DNA of 64,000 nt from Streptomyces sp. NRRL F-5135. Its GTDB lineage: Bacteria; Actinomycetota; Actinomycetes; Streptomycetales; Streptomycetaceae. The first letter of the stretch is position 1. Every line of letters starts with the position of its first letter. Where the stretch lies: positions 62,001 through 126,000 of the forward strand of contig NZ_JOHR01000005.1 in the NCBI RefSeq assembly GCF_000719775.1. The letters are read 5' to 3'. A model generated the notes under the pieces. That model was not told the origin of the DNA. It did not search any database and worked only from the letters and a program-made list of their open reading frames with translations. Position numbers and translations under genes: made by a program. Positions 1-7,489 of the stretch are shown here, one piece after another.

Positions 1-473
1 CCGGTCTCGCCCTCTCCGTCGCTGCCGCTGCCGCTGCCGCCCTCGCCCTCGCCCTCGCTGTCGAACGCCTCGGCCACCGCCGCCGCGATGTCCTCCGGCC
101 GGCCCGGCGCGATCGGGCCGTCGCGGCGCTTGGCTCCCCCGGCCAGCGCCTCCAGCACCGTGGCGATCAGCGGTTCCAGCGCCTCGGGCCCGGACGGGCC
201 GCCGGAGAGCGAGACCGGGCCGGCGTCCGTCCCCGCCCCCGGCCCCGGCTCAAGGCCGGCCCCTGCGGTCGCCCCCGGGTCCGCGGACGGATCGGTCAGC
301 TGATCCGTGGCCGCTCCTGCCCCCGCTCTCGCTCCCGGGCGACCGTCCACGCCCGTGTCCGCGCCAGCACCCGCGCCCGAGCCCGCGCGCACGTCCTTCC
401 CGGCCATCCCTCGCAACACCTCGTCCAGCGCCGCAGCCAGCGCTTCCGCCTCCGCTTCCATCTCCGTGGGCAT
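1..473 (-). CDS. Start of a probable siderophore-precursor decarboxylase (partial, runs off left edge)
   Basis: This open frame is cut by the window edge, so only about the first 157 residues are visible. Its ATG shares one base with the TGA of the aminotransferase gene upstream (TGATG junction at 475-471), which indicates translational coupling in one operon. The visible part has an acidic start, a long Ala/Gly/Pro-rich low-complexity insert (about residues 25-90), and a more ordered stretch containing EPLIATVLEALAGGAKRRDG and GRPEDIAAAVAEAF. That second stretch reminds me of the N-terminus of PLP-dependent 2,4-diaminobutyrate decarboxylases (RhbB type). Together with the neighbour this suggests 1,3-diaminopropane supply for a hydroxamate siderophore. 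The catalytic part is not visible, so an IucA/IucC synthetase cannot be excluded. Confidence 0.45.
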   Translation of the reverse strand, partial: MPTEMEAEAEALAAALDEVLRGMAGKDVRAGSGAGAGADTGVDGRPGARAGAGAATDQLTDPSADPGATAGAGLEPGPGAGTDAGPVSLSGGPSGPEALEPLIATVLEALAGGAKRRDGPIAPGRPEDIAAAVAEAFDSEGEGEGGSGSGSDGEGET

Positions 474-1966
474 CAGGGCCGTCCCCCTTCCGGACCCGGC
501 GCGACACCGGCCGCCGTCTGAGCCCGGACCGCCGCCTGAGCCGGGACCGGCGCGGCGGCGGCCGGCGCGGCGGCGACCGCACCGCCCGCTGAAACGCCCG
601 CGCCCGCCTCCGCGCCGGCCTCCTTGCCGACCTCCGAGATCGCCTCGCCCAGCCGTTCCAGCACCGCCTCCACCTCCTCGTCCGTGATAATCAGCGGCGG
701 CAGCAGCCGCACGGTCGCCCCGTACCGCCCGCCCAGTTCCACGATCAGCCCCCGCGCCAGGCACGCGTCGCGCACCCGCCGCGCCAGCTCCGGCGCGGCC
801 GGGCGCGCGCCGCAGGAGTCCACCGGGCCGACCGGATCGACCATTTCCACGCCGATCATCAGCCCTCTCCCCCGGACGTCCCCCACCACGGGCACCGGCA
901 GTTCGGCCCGCAGGCCGGCCAGCCGCGCCAGCATCCGCGCGCCGACGGCCGCCGCCCGCTCGGTCAGGCCCTCCCGGGCCACGTACCGCAGCGTCGCCGC
1001 GCCCGCCGCCATCGCCAGGGTGTTGCCCCGGAACGTGCCCGTGTGCGCGCCCGGCAGCCAGCCGTCGTAATCCTTGTCGTACACGATCACCGCGAGCGGC
1101 AGGCTGCCGCCGATCGCCTTCGACATGACCATCGCGTCCGGGACGATCCCGCTGTGCTCGACCGCCCAGAACGCCCCCGTGCGGCCGACCCCCGTCTGCA
1201 CCTCGTCCACGATCAGCGGGATCTCGCGCTCGCGGGTGATCCGGCGCATCGCGCGCAGCCAGTCGTCCGGTGCCGGCACCGCGCCGCCCTCGCCCTGCAC
1301 GGCCTCCACGATCATCGCCGCGGGCCGTACGACACCGCCCGACGGATCGTCCAGCAGCCGCTGGGTGTACGTGACGGACAGCTCGGCACCGCGCGCGCCG
1401 CCGACGCCGAACGGACAGCGGTAGGCGTACGGGTACGGCAACCGCGTCACCTCGGCCCCGCCCCCCGCGACCGGCTCCTTGACCGCCACGGCGCCGGTGA
1501 CGCCGAGCGCGCCCGCCGTCATCCCGTGGTACGCCCCGGTGAACGCCAGCAGTCCGCGCCGCCCGGTCGCCGTCTGCATGAGTTTCAGCGCCGCCTCCAC
1601 CGCGTCCGTACCGGCGGGCCCGCAGAAGTGGACGCGGGCGCGGTCCGCGAACGCCTTCGGAAGCGTCGCGAACAGCGCGTCGGTGAAGTCGTCCTTCTCC
1701 GGGGTCGCGAGGTCGAGGGCGTGCAGGGGCGCGCCACTGTCGAGGGTGCGCCGTACGGCCTCCTGTACGACGGGGTGGTTGTGGCCGAGCGCGAGCGTGC
1801 CCGCGCCGGAGAGGCAGTCGAGGTAACGGCGCCCGTCGACCCCCTCGACGGTCATGCCGTACGCGCGGGCCGGGACGATCGGGAACGAACGGGCGTACGT
1901 ACGCGCCGAGGACTCCCTGGCGCGCTGCCGCGCCAGGATGGCGTCGGCGGAGACGGAAACGGTCAT
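473..1966 (-). CDS. Diaminobutyrate--2-oxoglutarate aminotransferase (siderophore type)
   Basis: Class III PLP-dependent aminotransferase of 497 residues. It should convert aspartate semialdehyde to L-2,4-diaminobutyrate using an amino-group donor such as glutamate. Visible family features are YLDCLSGAGTLALGHNHP near residue 50, GPAGTDAVEAALKLM near 115, AYHGMTAGALGVTG near 145, IVDEVQTGVGRTG near 255 (Asp for the PLP ring) and MSKAIGGSLPLAV near 283 (Schiff-base Lys). The last 50 residues are an Ala-rich tail beyond the usual fold. ATG 1966 is preceded by CCGGAG. The gene is coupled to the next frame by a 1-bp overlap. An iron box lies 656 bp upstream, so iron-repressed siderophore biosynthesis (RhbA-like) is more likely than ectoine synthesis (EctB). 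No ectA or ectC is present. Confidence 0.85.
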   Translation of the reverse strand: MTVSVSADAILARQRARESSARTYARSFPIVPARAYGMTVEGVDGRRYLDCLSGAGTLALGHNHPVVQEAVRRTLDSGAPLHALDLATPEKDDFTDALFATLPKAFADRARVHFCGPAGTDAVEAALKLMQTATGRRGLLAFTGAYHGMTAGALGVTGAVAVKEPVAGGGAEVTRLPYPYAYRCPFGVGGARGAELSVTYTQRLLDDPSGGVVRPAAMIVEAVQGEGGAVPAPDDWLRAMRRITREREIPLIVDEVQTGVGRTGAFWAVEHSGIVPDAMVMSKAIGGSLPLAVIVYDKDYDGWLPGAHTGTFRGNTLAMAAGAATLRYVAREGLTERAAAVGARMLARLAGLRAELPVPVVGDVRGRGLMIGVEMVDPVGPVDSCGARPAAPELARRVRDACLARGLIVELGGRYGATVRLLPPLIITDEEVEAVLERLGEAISEVGKEAGAEAGAGVSAGGAVAAAPAAAAPVPAQAAVRAQTAAGVAPGPEGGRP

Positions 1967-2621
1967 GGCACAGCTCCGGAGGAGAGGGGTGAGGGGGAAG
2001 CCGGTCGGGCGGACGGAGAGGAAAAGAAAAGCGGCGGGGTCGGAGTCAGGTCAGCGGAGTCGGAGCCGACGGGGTCGGAGACAGCGGGGTCGGAGACAGC
2101 GAGGGACATGACTCGGCGTCAGGGCGGGGACGGTGCGAAGGGGGCGCATACGAAACAGCTTGCGCCACCGTTGAGTTGGCGCGCCCGCGAAAGGCGCCGC
2201 GAATGCGCCTCCGAGGGAGGGCGGGCGACGCTCCCCGGCGTTCGCCCGGCGGCCCGTCCGCGCTTTCCTCAGCGGGTGTCCGCCCGCCGCGCGCTCACCG
2301 AGGACACCGGGACGCCGTCGGCCCCAAGGGTTCGAACTCGTTTTTGGCGTGGGCAGCGGATATGACGACGTTGCCGATGGCGCTGCGACTGGTGAGCAGG
2401 CGGTGACCGATGGGACGGTCACAGGCAAGGGAGCGGCCCCGGACAATCCGACCTGGAACGGACCGCCCCCGAACGCTCCAGTCCCGAACGCTTCGGCTCC
2501 GGCCGCACCGGCCCCGAACGCACCGGCGCCGGACCACCCGACTCCGTTCGCCCCGATGGATCGCCGTAGCGTTGTCCACTCTCCGCACGGTGCCTCCTCC
2601 TGCACGAACACGATCGGGCGC
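1967..2621. other. Long leader between iron box and aminotransferase
   Basis: About 650 bp lie between the iron box and the aminotransferase start. I see no protein that I recognise. Several frames are open, as is usual at this GC content. The only minus-strand frame with a convincing ribosome-binding site is 2588-2295, listed separately. Repeated GTTCGGG/GGTGCG-like runs at about 2450-2530 (minus strand) make the frames look low-complexity rather than coding. Confidence 0.4.
2295..2588 (-). CDS. Possible small iron-regulated ORF, 97 aa (doubtful)
   Basis: A GTG at 2588 sits 5-6 bases behind an exceptionally good ribosome-binding site (GGAGGAGG) and about 35 bp downstream of the iron box. 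If the iron-regulated transcript starts at the box, this would be its first translated frame. The product is Arg-rich (MRRVDNATAIHRGERSRVV at the start) with repeated VRGR-like units. A more typical codon pattern appears only in the last third (about residues 58-90). I recognise no family. It may be a leader peptide, an eroded gene or chance. The aminotransferase follows 328 bp after its stop. Confidence 0.25.
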   Translation of the reverse strand: MRRVDNATAIHRGERSRVVRRRCVRGRCGRSRSVRDWSVRGRSVPGRIVRGRSLACDRPIGHRLLTSRSAIGNVVISAAHAKNEFEPLGPTASRCPR

Positions 2622-2640
2622 TTAGGTAAGCCTAACTTAA
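2622..2640. promoter_or_regulatory. Iron box (DmdR/IdeR-type operator)
   Basis: TTAGGTAAGCCTAACTTAA is a 19-bp imperfect palindrome matching the actinobacterial iron-box pattern (TTAGGTTAGGCTAACCTAA-like) at most positions. Read on the minus strand it contains TAGGCT, which could be the -10 element, so Fe2+-DmdR binding would block initiation of the siderophore operon. It also lies 137 bp upstream of the plus-strand gene at 2777, but the minus-strand siderophore genes are the obvious target. Confidence 0.85.
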
Positions 2641-2776
2641 AGATCGCGTGAGCAGCGCGAGCACCCGAACATCCCCGGGAGTACGCTGACACGAAAGGGT
2701 GTATGCCACCTCATTCCCGGCACCCCTGGGTGCGCTTCCCCGCACCCGCCCGACGCCTCCCGGAGGCGAGTGCTCG

Positions 2777-3118
2777 ATGAACAACCTGCTCAGCGTGGTC
2801 GCGATCCTCGGAATGATCGTGATCGGTGCGACCGTGATCCAACTCATCAACGGCCACCGGCGGGGCGGCGTCGCGACGCAGGGCTACGGCCGGACCGCCT
2901 GGAACCCCCGGCAGCGCCCCGCCCCAGCGGACGACGACACCAGGGCCCACCCCACGGACGCCGACACCGACCCGCGCCACGGCCACTACTGGCACCGCCT
3001 GCGCGCCCGCGCCCGGGGCCGCCCGCACGACGTGAGCCACGACGCCGGCCACGGCGTGGGCCGCGGGAGGGGAAACGGCATCCCCCACGGCCCGACGGAG
3101 TCCGACACGGGAGCCTGA
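2777..3118 (+). CDS. Small single-pass membrane protein, unknown function
   Basis: The 113-residue product has one N-terminal membrane segment (about residues 3-25, LLSVVAILGMIVIGATVIQL). A hydrophilic tail rich in His, Arg and Asp follows, so the tail probably faces the cytoplasm or acts as an anchored linker. I chose ATG 2777 because CGGAGGCGAG precedes it at good spacing. The frame is open further upstream, but that part has no ribosome-binding site. A TACGCT -10-like hexamer at 2682-2687 could supply the promoter. No family is recognised, and neighbouring genes give no clear hint. Confidence 0.6.
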   Translation: MNNLLSVVAILGMIVIGATVIQLINGHRRGGVATQGYGRTAWNPRQRPAPADDDTRAHPTDADTDPRHGHYWHRLRARARGRPHDVSHDAGHGVGRGRGNGIPHGPTESDTGA

Positions 3119-3259
3119 CCACACATCCCGGCCCGGCTCGCCCGACGAGACCACGCCGACGAGACCGGACCGCCCACGCGACCGGCGCGGCCATCAAGAG
3201 GGGGACGGGGCAAAAGCCTCCGAAATGCGGTGCGACCGGTCGGGAAATGCGCCCCTCCC

Positions 3260-3265
3260 TATACT
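3260..3265 (+). promoter_or_regulatory. -10 element giving a leaderless DprA-like mRNA
   Basis: TATACT ends 6 bases before ATG 3272, so transcription should start at or within a base of the start codon. No Shine-Dalgarno sequence precedes that ATG, which fits a leaderless transcript, a common arrangement in Streptomyces. A matching -35 element is not obvious. Confidence 0.55.
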
Positions 3266-3271
3266 GAGCAC

Positions 3272-4156
3272 ATGGACCAGGAGCTGGAACGAGCCGCACT
3301 CGTCGCACTGCTGCGGCGCGGCGAACGCCCCTGGTCCGAGGTCACCGACCAGGTTGAATCGGTCGGGAGTGCGCGAGAAGTATTGGACAGCGCTCTGGAC
3401 CGCTCCGGCCAGGGGGCGCTGTTCGACACCAGCCCCGCCGCCGATCTCGACGGCATCGTCACGGAGATCGCCGACTGGGAGCGTGAAGGAATGCGCCTGG
3501 TCACGGTTCTCGACGAGGACTATCCGCTCTATCTGCGGCTGGTGCACCAACGGCCGCCGTTCCTCTTCCTGCGCGGCGTCCCCGTGGAGAACGATCTTCG
3601 GGTAGCCGTGGTCGGCACACGCCGTCCCACGCCCGAGGGCGTCGCACACGCACGCGACATCGCGGGCGGGCTGGCGGAACGGGGAGTCACCGTCGTCAGC
3701 GGCCTCGCCGCCGGTATCGACACGGCCGCGCACGGCGCGGCCCTGGCCGTCGGCGGGCGCACCGTAGCCGTACTCGGGACCGGGCTCCGGCACTCGTACC
3801 CCGCACAGAACGCGGCGCTCCAGCGGGAGATCGCCGAGCGTGGGCTGCTGCTTTCCCAGTTCTGGCCCGAGTCCCCGCCCTCCAAGACGTCCTTCCCTCT
3901 GCGCAACGCGGTGATGAGCGGCTACAGCCTGGCCACCGTCGTCGTGGAGGCGGCCTATCGCAGCGGTGCCCGCATGCAGGCGCGCCTGGCGCTGGAGCAC
4001 GGTCGGCGCGTCTTCCTCATGCGCTCGCTGATGACGCACGAATGGGCACGGGAATACGCGGCTCGCCCCAACACCGAGGTGATCGACGGACCGGACGACG
4101 TTTTCGGCCGGCTCGACTCGCTCGTCCCCTCCGCGGGCGAGCTCACCTGGGCATAG
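3272..4156 (+). CDS. DprA/SLOG-family Rossmann protein, probable ShosA-like partner
   Basis: The 294-residue protein has the DprA (Smf) Rossmann core from about residue 100 to 270. Visible motifs are VAVVGTRRPTPEG, SGLAAGIDTAAHGAAL, AVLGTGLRHSYP, FPLRNAVMSGYS and VVVEAAYRSGA, all at the places where canonical DprA has its nucleotide- and ssDNA-binding loops. The N-terminal about 95 residues form a small helical domain. The C-terminal winged helix of competence DprA is absent. It is followed 13 bp later by a ComF-like phosphoribosyltransferase, not by the usual chromosomal dprA neighbours. Pairing of a DprA-like protein with a PRTase is the composition of the ShosTA toxin-antitoxin/anti-phage system, where the DprA-like protein is the antitoxin. 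That role is inferred here. The start is ATG 3272 because of the -10 element. Confidence 0.8.
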   Translation: MDQELERAALVALLRRGERPWSEVTDQVESVGSAREVLDSALDRSGQGALFDTSPAADLDGIVTEIADWEREGMRLVTVLDEDYPLYLRLVHQRPPFLFLRGVPVENDLRVAVVGTRRPTPEGVAHARDIAGGLAERGVTVVSGLAAGIDTAAHGAALAVGGRTVAVLGTGLRHSYPAQNAALQREIAERGLLLSQFWPESPPSKTSFPLRNAVMSGYSLATVVVEAAYRSGARMQARLALEHGRRVFLMRSLMTHEWAREYAARPNTEVIDGPDDVFGRLDSLVPSAGELTWA

Positions 4157-4169
4157 CGGAGCCGCGCCG

Positions 4170-4922
4170 GTGGCCTCCGTCGTCGAGCGGTCCGACCAGT
4201 ACGCCAACTTCCTCGTCGCTCCCCTGCCTGCCGGTCAGGGGGTGTGCCAGGTGTGTCACGGCCCCGCGAATCAGGGCTTTCGCACGTGCTGGCGATGTGG
4301 ACGAGCCGCCCAGCAGCTCGGAACCGGGGCCGCCGACGCGGTCGTACCGATCAGTCTCGCGCCCAAACACGGGCAGTACGCCAACGAGTTATGGCGGTAC
4401 AAGAACACCCAGGGGCACCAGCGGCAGTACTTCCAGACCGGGCTGACCGCCGTACTGTGGCGATTCCTCGCCCTCCACGAAGCCTGCGTCGCCGAGCACT
4501 GCACCGTGCCCGGCTTCGACGTGGTCACCATCGTGCCGAGCACGAGTGGTCGTTCCGTACATCCCCTGCGGGACATGGTGGCCGAGATATCCGGTGTCAC
4601 CCGCCGCCGCTACCGCGACCTCCTCACGCCCACGCAGAACGCGCAGGCCCTCGGGCGCGAGGCATCACCGGCCCGCTACAGCTCGGGGGCGTTGGAGAAC
4701 GGGGAGGCGGTTCTCCTCATCGACGACACCTGGACCACCGGCGGCCACGCCCAGTCCGCGGCGGCCGCCCTCAAAGCAGCGGGAGCCGGCCGTGTGGCCG
4801 TCGTCGTGCTCGGGCGCCATCTCAACGGCACCTACGGCGACACCGCCGCCCACATCGAGCAGGCGCGGATGCGTCGCTACGACTGGAAGGTCTGCGTCCT
4901 ACGGGACGGGCCTCACGGCTGA
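4170..4922 (+). CDS. ComF-like phosphoribosyltransferase with zinc ribbon, probable ShosT-like partner
   Basis: This 250-residue protein has an N-terminal four-cysteine zinc ribbon (C26, C29, C40, C43; CQVCHGPANQGFRTCWRCG). A type I phosphoribosyltransferase core follows, with the PRPP-binding loop VLLIDDTWTTGGHAQS near residue 185 and a second conserved segment VVTIVPSTSGRSVHP near 125. The GTG start 4170 has CGGAG upstream and lies 13 bp after the DprA-like stop, so the two form one transcript. Canonical ComF is a competence protein. In ShosTA the PRTase is the toxic component that perturbs nucleotide metabolism. Which role holds here cannot be seen from the sequence. All PRPP-loop acids are intact, so it should be catalytically competent. 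Confidence 0.8.
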   Translation: MASVVERSDQYANFLVAPLPAGQGVCQVCHGPANQGFRTCWRCGRAAQQLGTGAADAVVPISLAPKHGQYANELWRYKNTQGHQRQYFQTGLTAVLWRFLALHEACVAEHCTVPGFDVVTIVPSTSGRSVHPLRDMVAEISGVTRRRYRDLLTPTQNAQALGREASPARYSSGALENGEAVLLIDDTWTTGGHAQSAAAALKAAGAGRVAVVVLGRHLNGTYGDTAAHIEQARMRRYDWKVCVLRDGPHG

Positions 4923-5033
4923 CCGGCGCACTGTCATGCGGCCGGCCGGCGCGTCGCCGCACATCGGGCCGGCGCACCGGGGCAGCACCGCACAGCGGGT
5001 CGCCGCCCCGCAGCCATTCAGTCAGTCAACCGG

Positions 5034-6008
5034 TCAGTTCAGTTTGACGCGCGCGGCGACCGGCAGGTGGTCGCTGGGCGTGGCGGGCAGGGTGCGGATG
5101 TCGGTGACCCTCGCCCCTCGGGCCATCACCTGGTCGATCCGCGCCACCGGGAACGTCTCGGGGAAGCTGAGGGCGAAGCCCCGTTCCGCCACGTTCATCC
5201 GCGAGGTCACCGGCGCCAGCCCCCGGTCGTCGACCGTGCTGTTGAGGTCCCCCATCAGCACGATCCTGTCCAGCTTCTCGTCGGCGACGGCCTTGCCCAG
5301 CAGACCGGCGCTCTCGTCGCGCCAGGCCGCGGCGAGCCCGCTCGCCCGGACGCGGATGGAGGGCAGATGGGCCACGTACGCCGCGAACTCGCCCTGTGGC
5401 GCGCGGACCTCGGCCCTCAGCCCGCGCTTCCAGCCCTCCCCGATGCCGCCGGGCGCGATGTCCAGCATCCGCGCGTCGGACAGCGGGTACTTCGACCAGA
5501 GCCCGACGGTCCCCTCCACCACGTGGTGCGGGTAGTCCGCGGCGAGCGTCTCCTCGTAGACGGACAGCGCCGGCGGCACCAGTTCCTCCAGCGCGATGAG
5601 ATCGGGATCCGCCTCGATCAGGGCGCGGGCCGTGCCCTCCGGGTCGGGGTTCTCGTCGCTGACGTTGTGCTGGACGACGACGAGATCGTCCGCGTCGGAC
5701 CGTTCGGCGGGCAACAGCAGCCCGCCGAAGGCATACGCCCAGGCTGCCACCGGCAGCAGCAGGGCCACCAGCGCGAGGCCCGAGCGGCGCAGCAGCGCCA
5801 GGCCGAGCAGTACGGGAACGGCGAGGCCGAGCCAGGGCAGGAACGCCTCCAGCAGACTGCCCAGGCCGAGTACGGCGTTGGGCACGGCCCGGTGGAACAC
5901 CAGCAGCCCGGCCGTCAGCACGGCGAACGCCGCGAGCACCCGCCCCCGGGCCCAGAACGACCGCTGCTCCACCGCGTCCCCCTCACGACCCGCACCACCG
6001 GTGGCCAC
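5034..6008 (-). CDS. Membrane-anchored endonuclease/exonuclease/phosphatase-family protein
   Basis: The product is up to 324 residues. Three hydrophobic segments occupy about residues 22-100, followed by an EEP-superfamily catalytic domain presumably facing outward. Motifs in order are VVVQHNVSDEN (metal Asn), LIALEELVP (catalytic Glu), VLMGDLNSTVDD (Asp/Asn) and the terminal ATPSDHLPVAARV (Asp-His). Substrates in this superfamily range from DNA to phosphoinositides and sphingomyelin, so the substrate is unknown. GTG 6008 is the longest start. GTG at about 5972 has GAGGGGG close upstream and may be the true start. The gene is convergent with the ComF-like gene and looks unrelated to it. Confidence 0.8.
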   Translation of the reverse strand: MATGGAGREGDAVEQRSFWARGRVLAAFAVLTAGLLVFHRAVPNAVLGLGSLLEAFLPWLGLAVPVLLGLALLRRSGLALVALLLPVAAWAYAFGGLLLPAERSDADDLVVVQHNVSDENPDPEGTARALIEADPDLIALEELVPPALSVYEETLAADYPHHVVEGTVGLWSKYPLSDARMLDIAPGGIGEGWKRGLRAEVRAPQGEFAAYVAHLPSIRVRASGLAAAWRDESAGLLGKAVADEKLDRIVLMGDLNSTVDDRGLAPVTSRMNVAERGFALSFPETFPVARIDQVMARGARVTDIRTLPATPSDHLPVAARVKLN

Positions 6009-6117
6009 CGGCCCGGCATCGCCCGTTAGGACGCGTCAGCGGTGATCAAGGTTCCGGCAGATCCGGAAACACGCACCCGGGCCGCCCACGCGGGGTTCCC
6101 GGAAGGACCCGGAAGGT

Positions 6118-7083
6118 TCAATCGCCCTCGAGCCCGGGGTTCGCCTCGCGGGCGCATGGCCCGCAGAGACCGGGCTCGGGCGCCCGGTAGGCGCGGTCGC
6201 AGTGATCACAGTTGACGAGCGGGTCGACGCGCGGCGCCGTCGGTGCGGCGGGCAGCGGTGGCGGCAGCAGCGTGGTCAGCCGGTGGCCGAGGAACGCGGC
6301 GGGATACCGGATCGGCTCCTGCGGCAGCATCGCGGTCAGGGTGCGCTGTACGGCTACGGGCTCGACGCCCCGCTCCAGCCAGGCGGAGACGGCCGGGGCG
6401 AGGCGGGCCACGTCGCGCGCGGAGAGCAGTAACCGCGCGTCCTGACGCCGGAGACCGGCGAGGAGATCGGCGGCGGCGCGATGGCGGCCGAGGTCGGGCT
6501 GCTCGGGCGCGGGCAGGGACGCTTCGAGCGCGGGCAGGGACGCTTCGAGCGCGGCGGGGGCGGGCGGCGCCGGCGGTGCGGGCGACACGGGTGGCGTGGG
6601 CGGGATGGGCGATACGGCCAGGACGGGCGGTGTCGGCGGGGCGGGCGGGATGAGCGACACGGGCGGTGTCGGCGGGGCGGCCTGGGCAGCCGGGGCTTCC
6701 GTACGGTCGGGGTCGGCAGCCACCGGATTGTCGTACGCGAACGTCCTGGTCACCCACCGCCCACCCGCCCCGCGCTCCCGCCTGCGCACCAGATAGCCGC
6801 ACTTCTCCAGTTCGCGCAGGGCGGCGGCGATGGCGATCTCGCCTTCGGGGAACCTGGCGGCGAGGGCCTTGATGCCGATCTTCGATCCGTCGGGCAGCGA
6901 CTGGATGTACAGCGCCAAACCGCGTGCCATCAGGGACAGTTCGCGGTGCTGGGCGAGGTGGTTGCCGACGACGGTGAACCGTTCCGTATGCCGGTACCGG
7001 ATGTGGGTGACCCCGGACGGGGGAACGTCGGCCGGAACGTCCGACTCGGCGCACGGGCGCGCGTTAAGCTGCTGAAGAGCCAT
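6118..7083 (-). CDS. Winged-helix DNA-binding protein with Pro-rich linker and zinc ribbon
   Basis: The 321-residue protein belongs to a family that is expanded in Streptomyces. Residues about 25-110 form a winged helix (GLALYIQSLPDGSKIGIKAL, then EIAIAAALRELEKCGYLVR). Residues about 130-185 are a Pro/Ala linker of PPTPPVS-like units, including a 7-residue LEASLPA duplication encoded by a 21-bp tandem repeat at 6511-6552. The C-terminus carries a helical region and a CxxC..CxxC ribbon (CDHCDRAYRAPEPGLCGPC). It probably binds DNA as a regulator, but its target is unknown. ATG 7083 abuts a 28-bp direct repeat, which could be its own operator. It lies between two putative defence gene pairs. Confidence 0.75.
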   Translation of the reverse strand: MALQQLNARPCAESDVPADVPPSGVTHIRYRHTERFTVVGNHLAQHRELSLMARGLALYIQSLPDGSKIGIKALAARFPEGEIAIAAALRELEKCGYLVRRRERGAGGRWVTRTFAYDNPVAADPDRTEAPAAQAAPPTPPVSLIPPAPPTPPVLAVSPIPPTPPVSPAPPAPPAPAALEASLPALEASLPAPEQPDLGRHRAAADLLAGLRRQDARLLLSARDVARLAPAVSAWLERGVEPVAVQRTLTAMLPQEPIRYPAAFLGHRLTTLLPPPLPAAPTAPRVDPLVNCDHCDRAYRAPEPGLCGPCAREANPGLEGD

Positions 7084-7146
7084 CGGGAAGGTGCTTGCTT
7101 CCTGTGTGGTGAAGGCCGTCGGGAAGGTGCTTGCTTCCTGTGTGGT
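7083..7146. repeat. Two 28-bp direct repeats at the start of the winged-helix gene
   Basis: Identical 28-bp copies occupy 7083-7110 and 7119-7146 (period 36, 8-bp spacer GAAGGCCG). On the minus strand each contains GGAAGCAAGCACCTTCC, a small inverted repeat with GGAAG/CTTCC arms. The first copy runs directly into the start codon of the minus-strand gene. This layout fits an autoregulatory operator in the leader or a local duplication. Confidence 0.8.
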
Positions 7147-7489
7147 CAGGCCCTCGTTCGGGATTGCAGTCCCGTCGGGGGCCGAACTTTTTGTGAGGTC
7201 GTGTCGCCGAGCGTAACCGCACCAAACCTCCCCCTACGACCAGATGTTGGCGGATTCACCCGCGCGAGTGAGGGACGCGCGTGAGTGAACCGGGGGTCTG
7301 GTGGGGAAGGGTTCTTCCCCACGTTTCTTGAATCGGTTTACGTCGCGCCGGACCGGGTCGGGGCCCACCGGATCGGGTCCGCCGAGTCGCGGTGCGCCAC
7401 GACCCGGCGGACAGCCCGCCACACCAGGCGTCGGCGCCGCGCGCCCGTGCCTGAGCTCGACAGCTCGATAGCTCGATACATTGATGACC
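7147..7489. other. Divergent intergenic region between winged-helix and AAA ATPase genes
   Basis: No gene is supported here. The region serves two divergent transcripts. The only structures I see are the promoter-proximal 8-bp triplet repeat (listed next) and a minus-strand TACGCT near 7215 that could be a -10 for the winged-helix gene. The stretch 7160-7260 is less GC-rich than the flanking genes. Confidence 0.5.
7453..7482 (+). promoter_or_regulatory. Triplicated 8-bp repeat overlapping the promoter of the AAA ATPase gene
   Basis: Three consecutive units of NAGCTCGA (GAGCTCGA, CAGCTCGA, TAGCTCGA; 7453-7476) run straight into TACATT at 7477-7482. TACATT is a -10-like hexamer ending 7 bases before ATG 7490, so the message would be leaderless or nearly so. 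Repeats this close to the -10 are placed where a regulator would occlude polymerase. Confidence 0.5.

Noticed and set aside
473..687. Several long frames opposite the aminotransferase and decarboxylase genes
   Set aside because: Arg/Pro/Ala-rich shadows from high third-position GC. The minus-strand enzymes explain the sequence.
1..1966. Reading the left operon as ectoine biosynthesis (ectB)
   Set aside because: No ectA or ectC flanks the gene, the following frame does not look like EctC, and an iron box is upstream.
2051..2692. A 213-codon minus-strand frame through the iron box
   Set aside because: It would translate the operator itself, is low-complexity Gly/Ala, and has no ribosome-binding site at its start.
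3272..4922. Calling the pair standard natural-competence dprA/comF
   Set aside because: Streptomyces is not known for natural competence, the DprA-like protein lacks the C-terminal winged helix, and the two genes form their own operon without competence neighbours.
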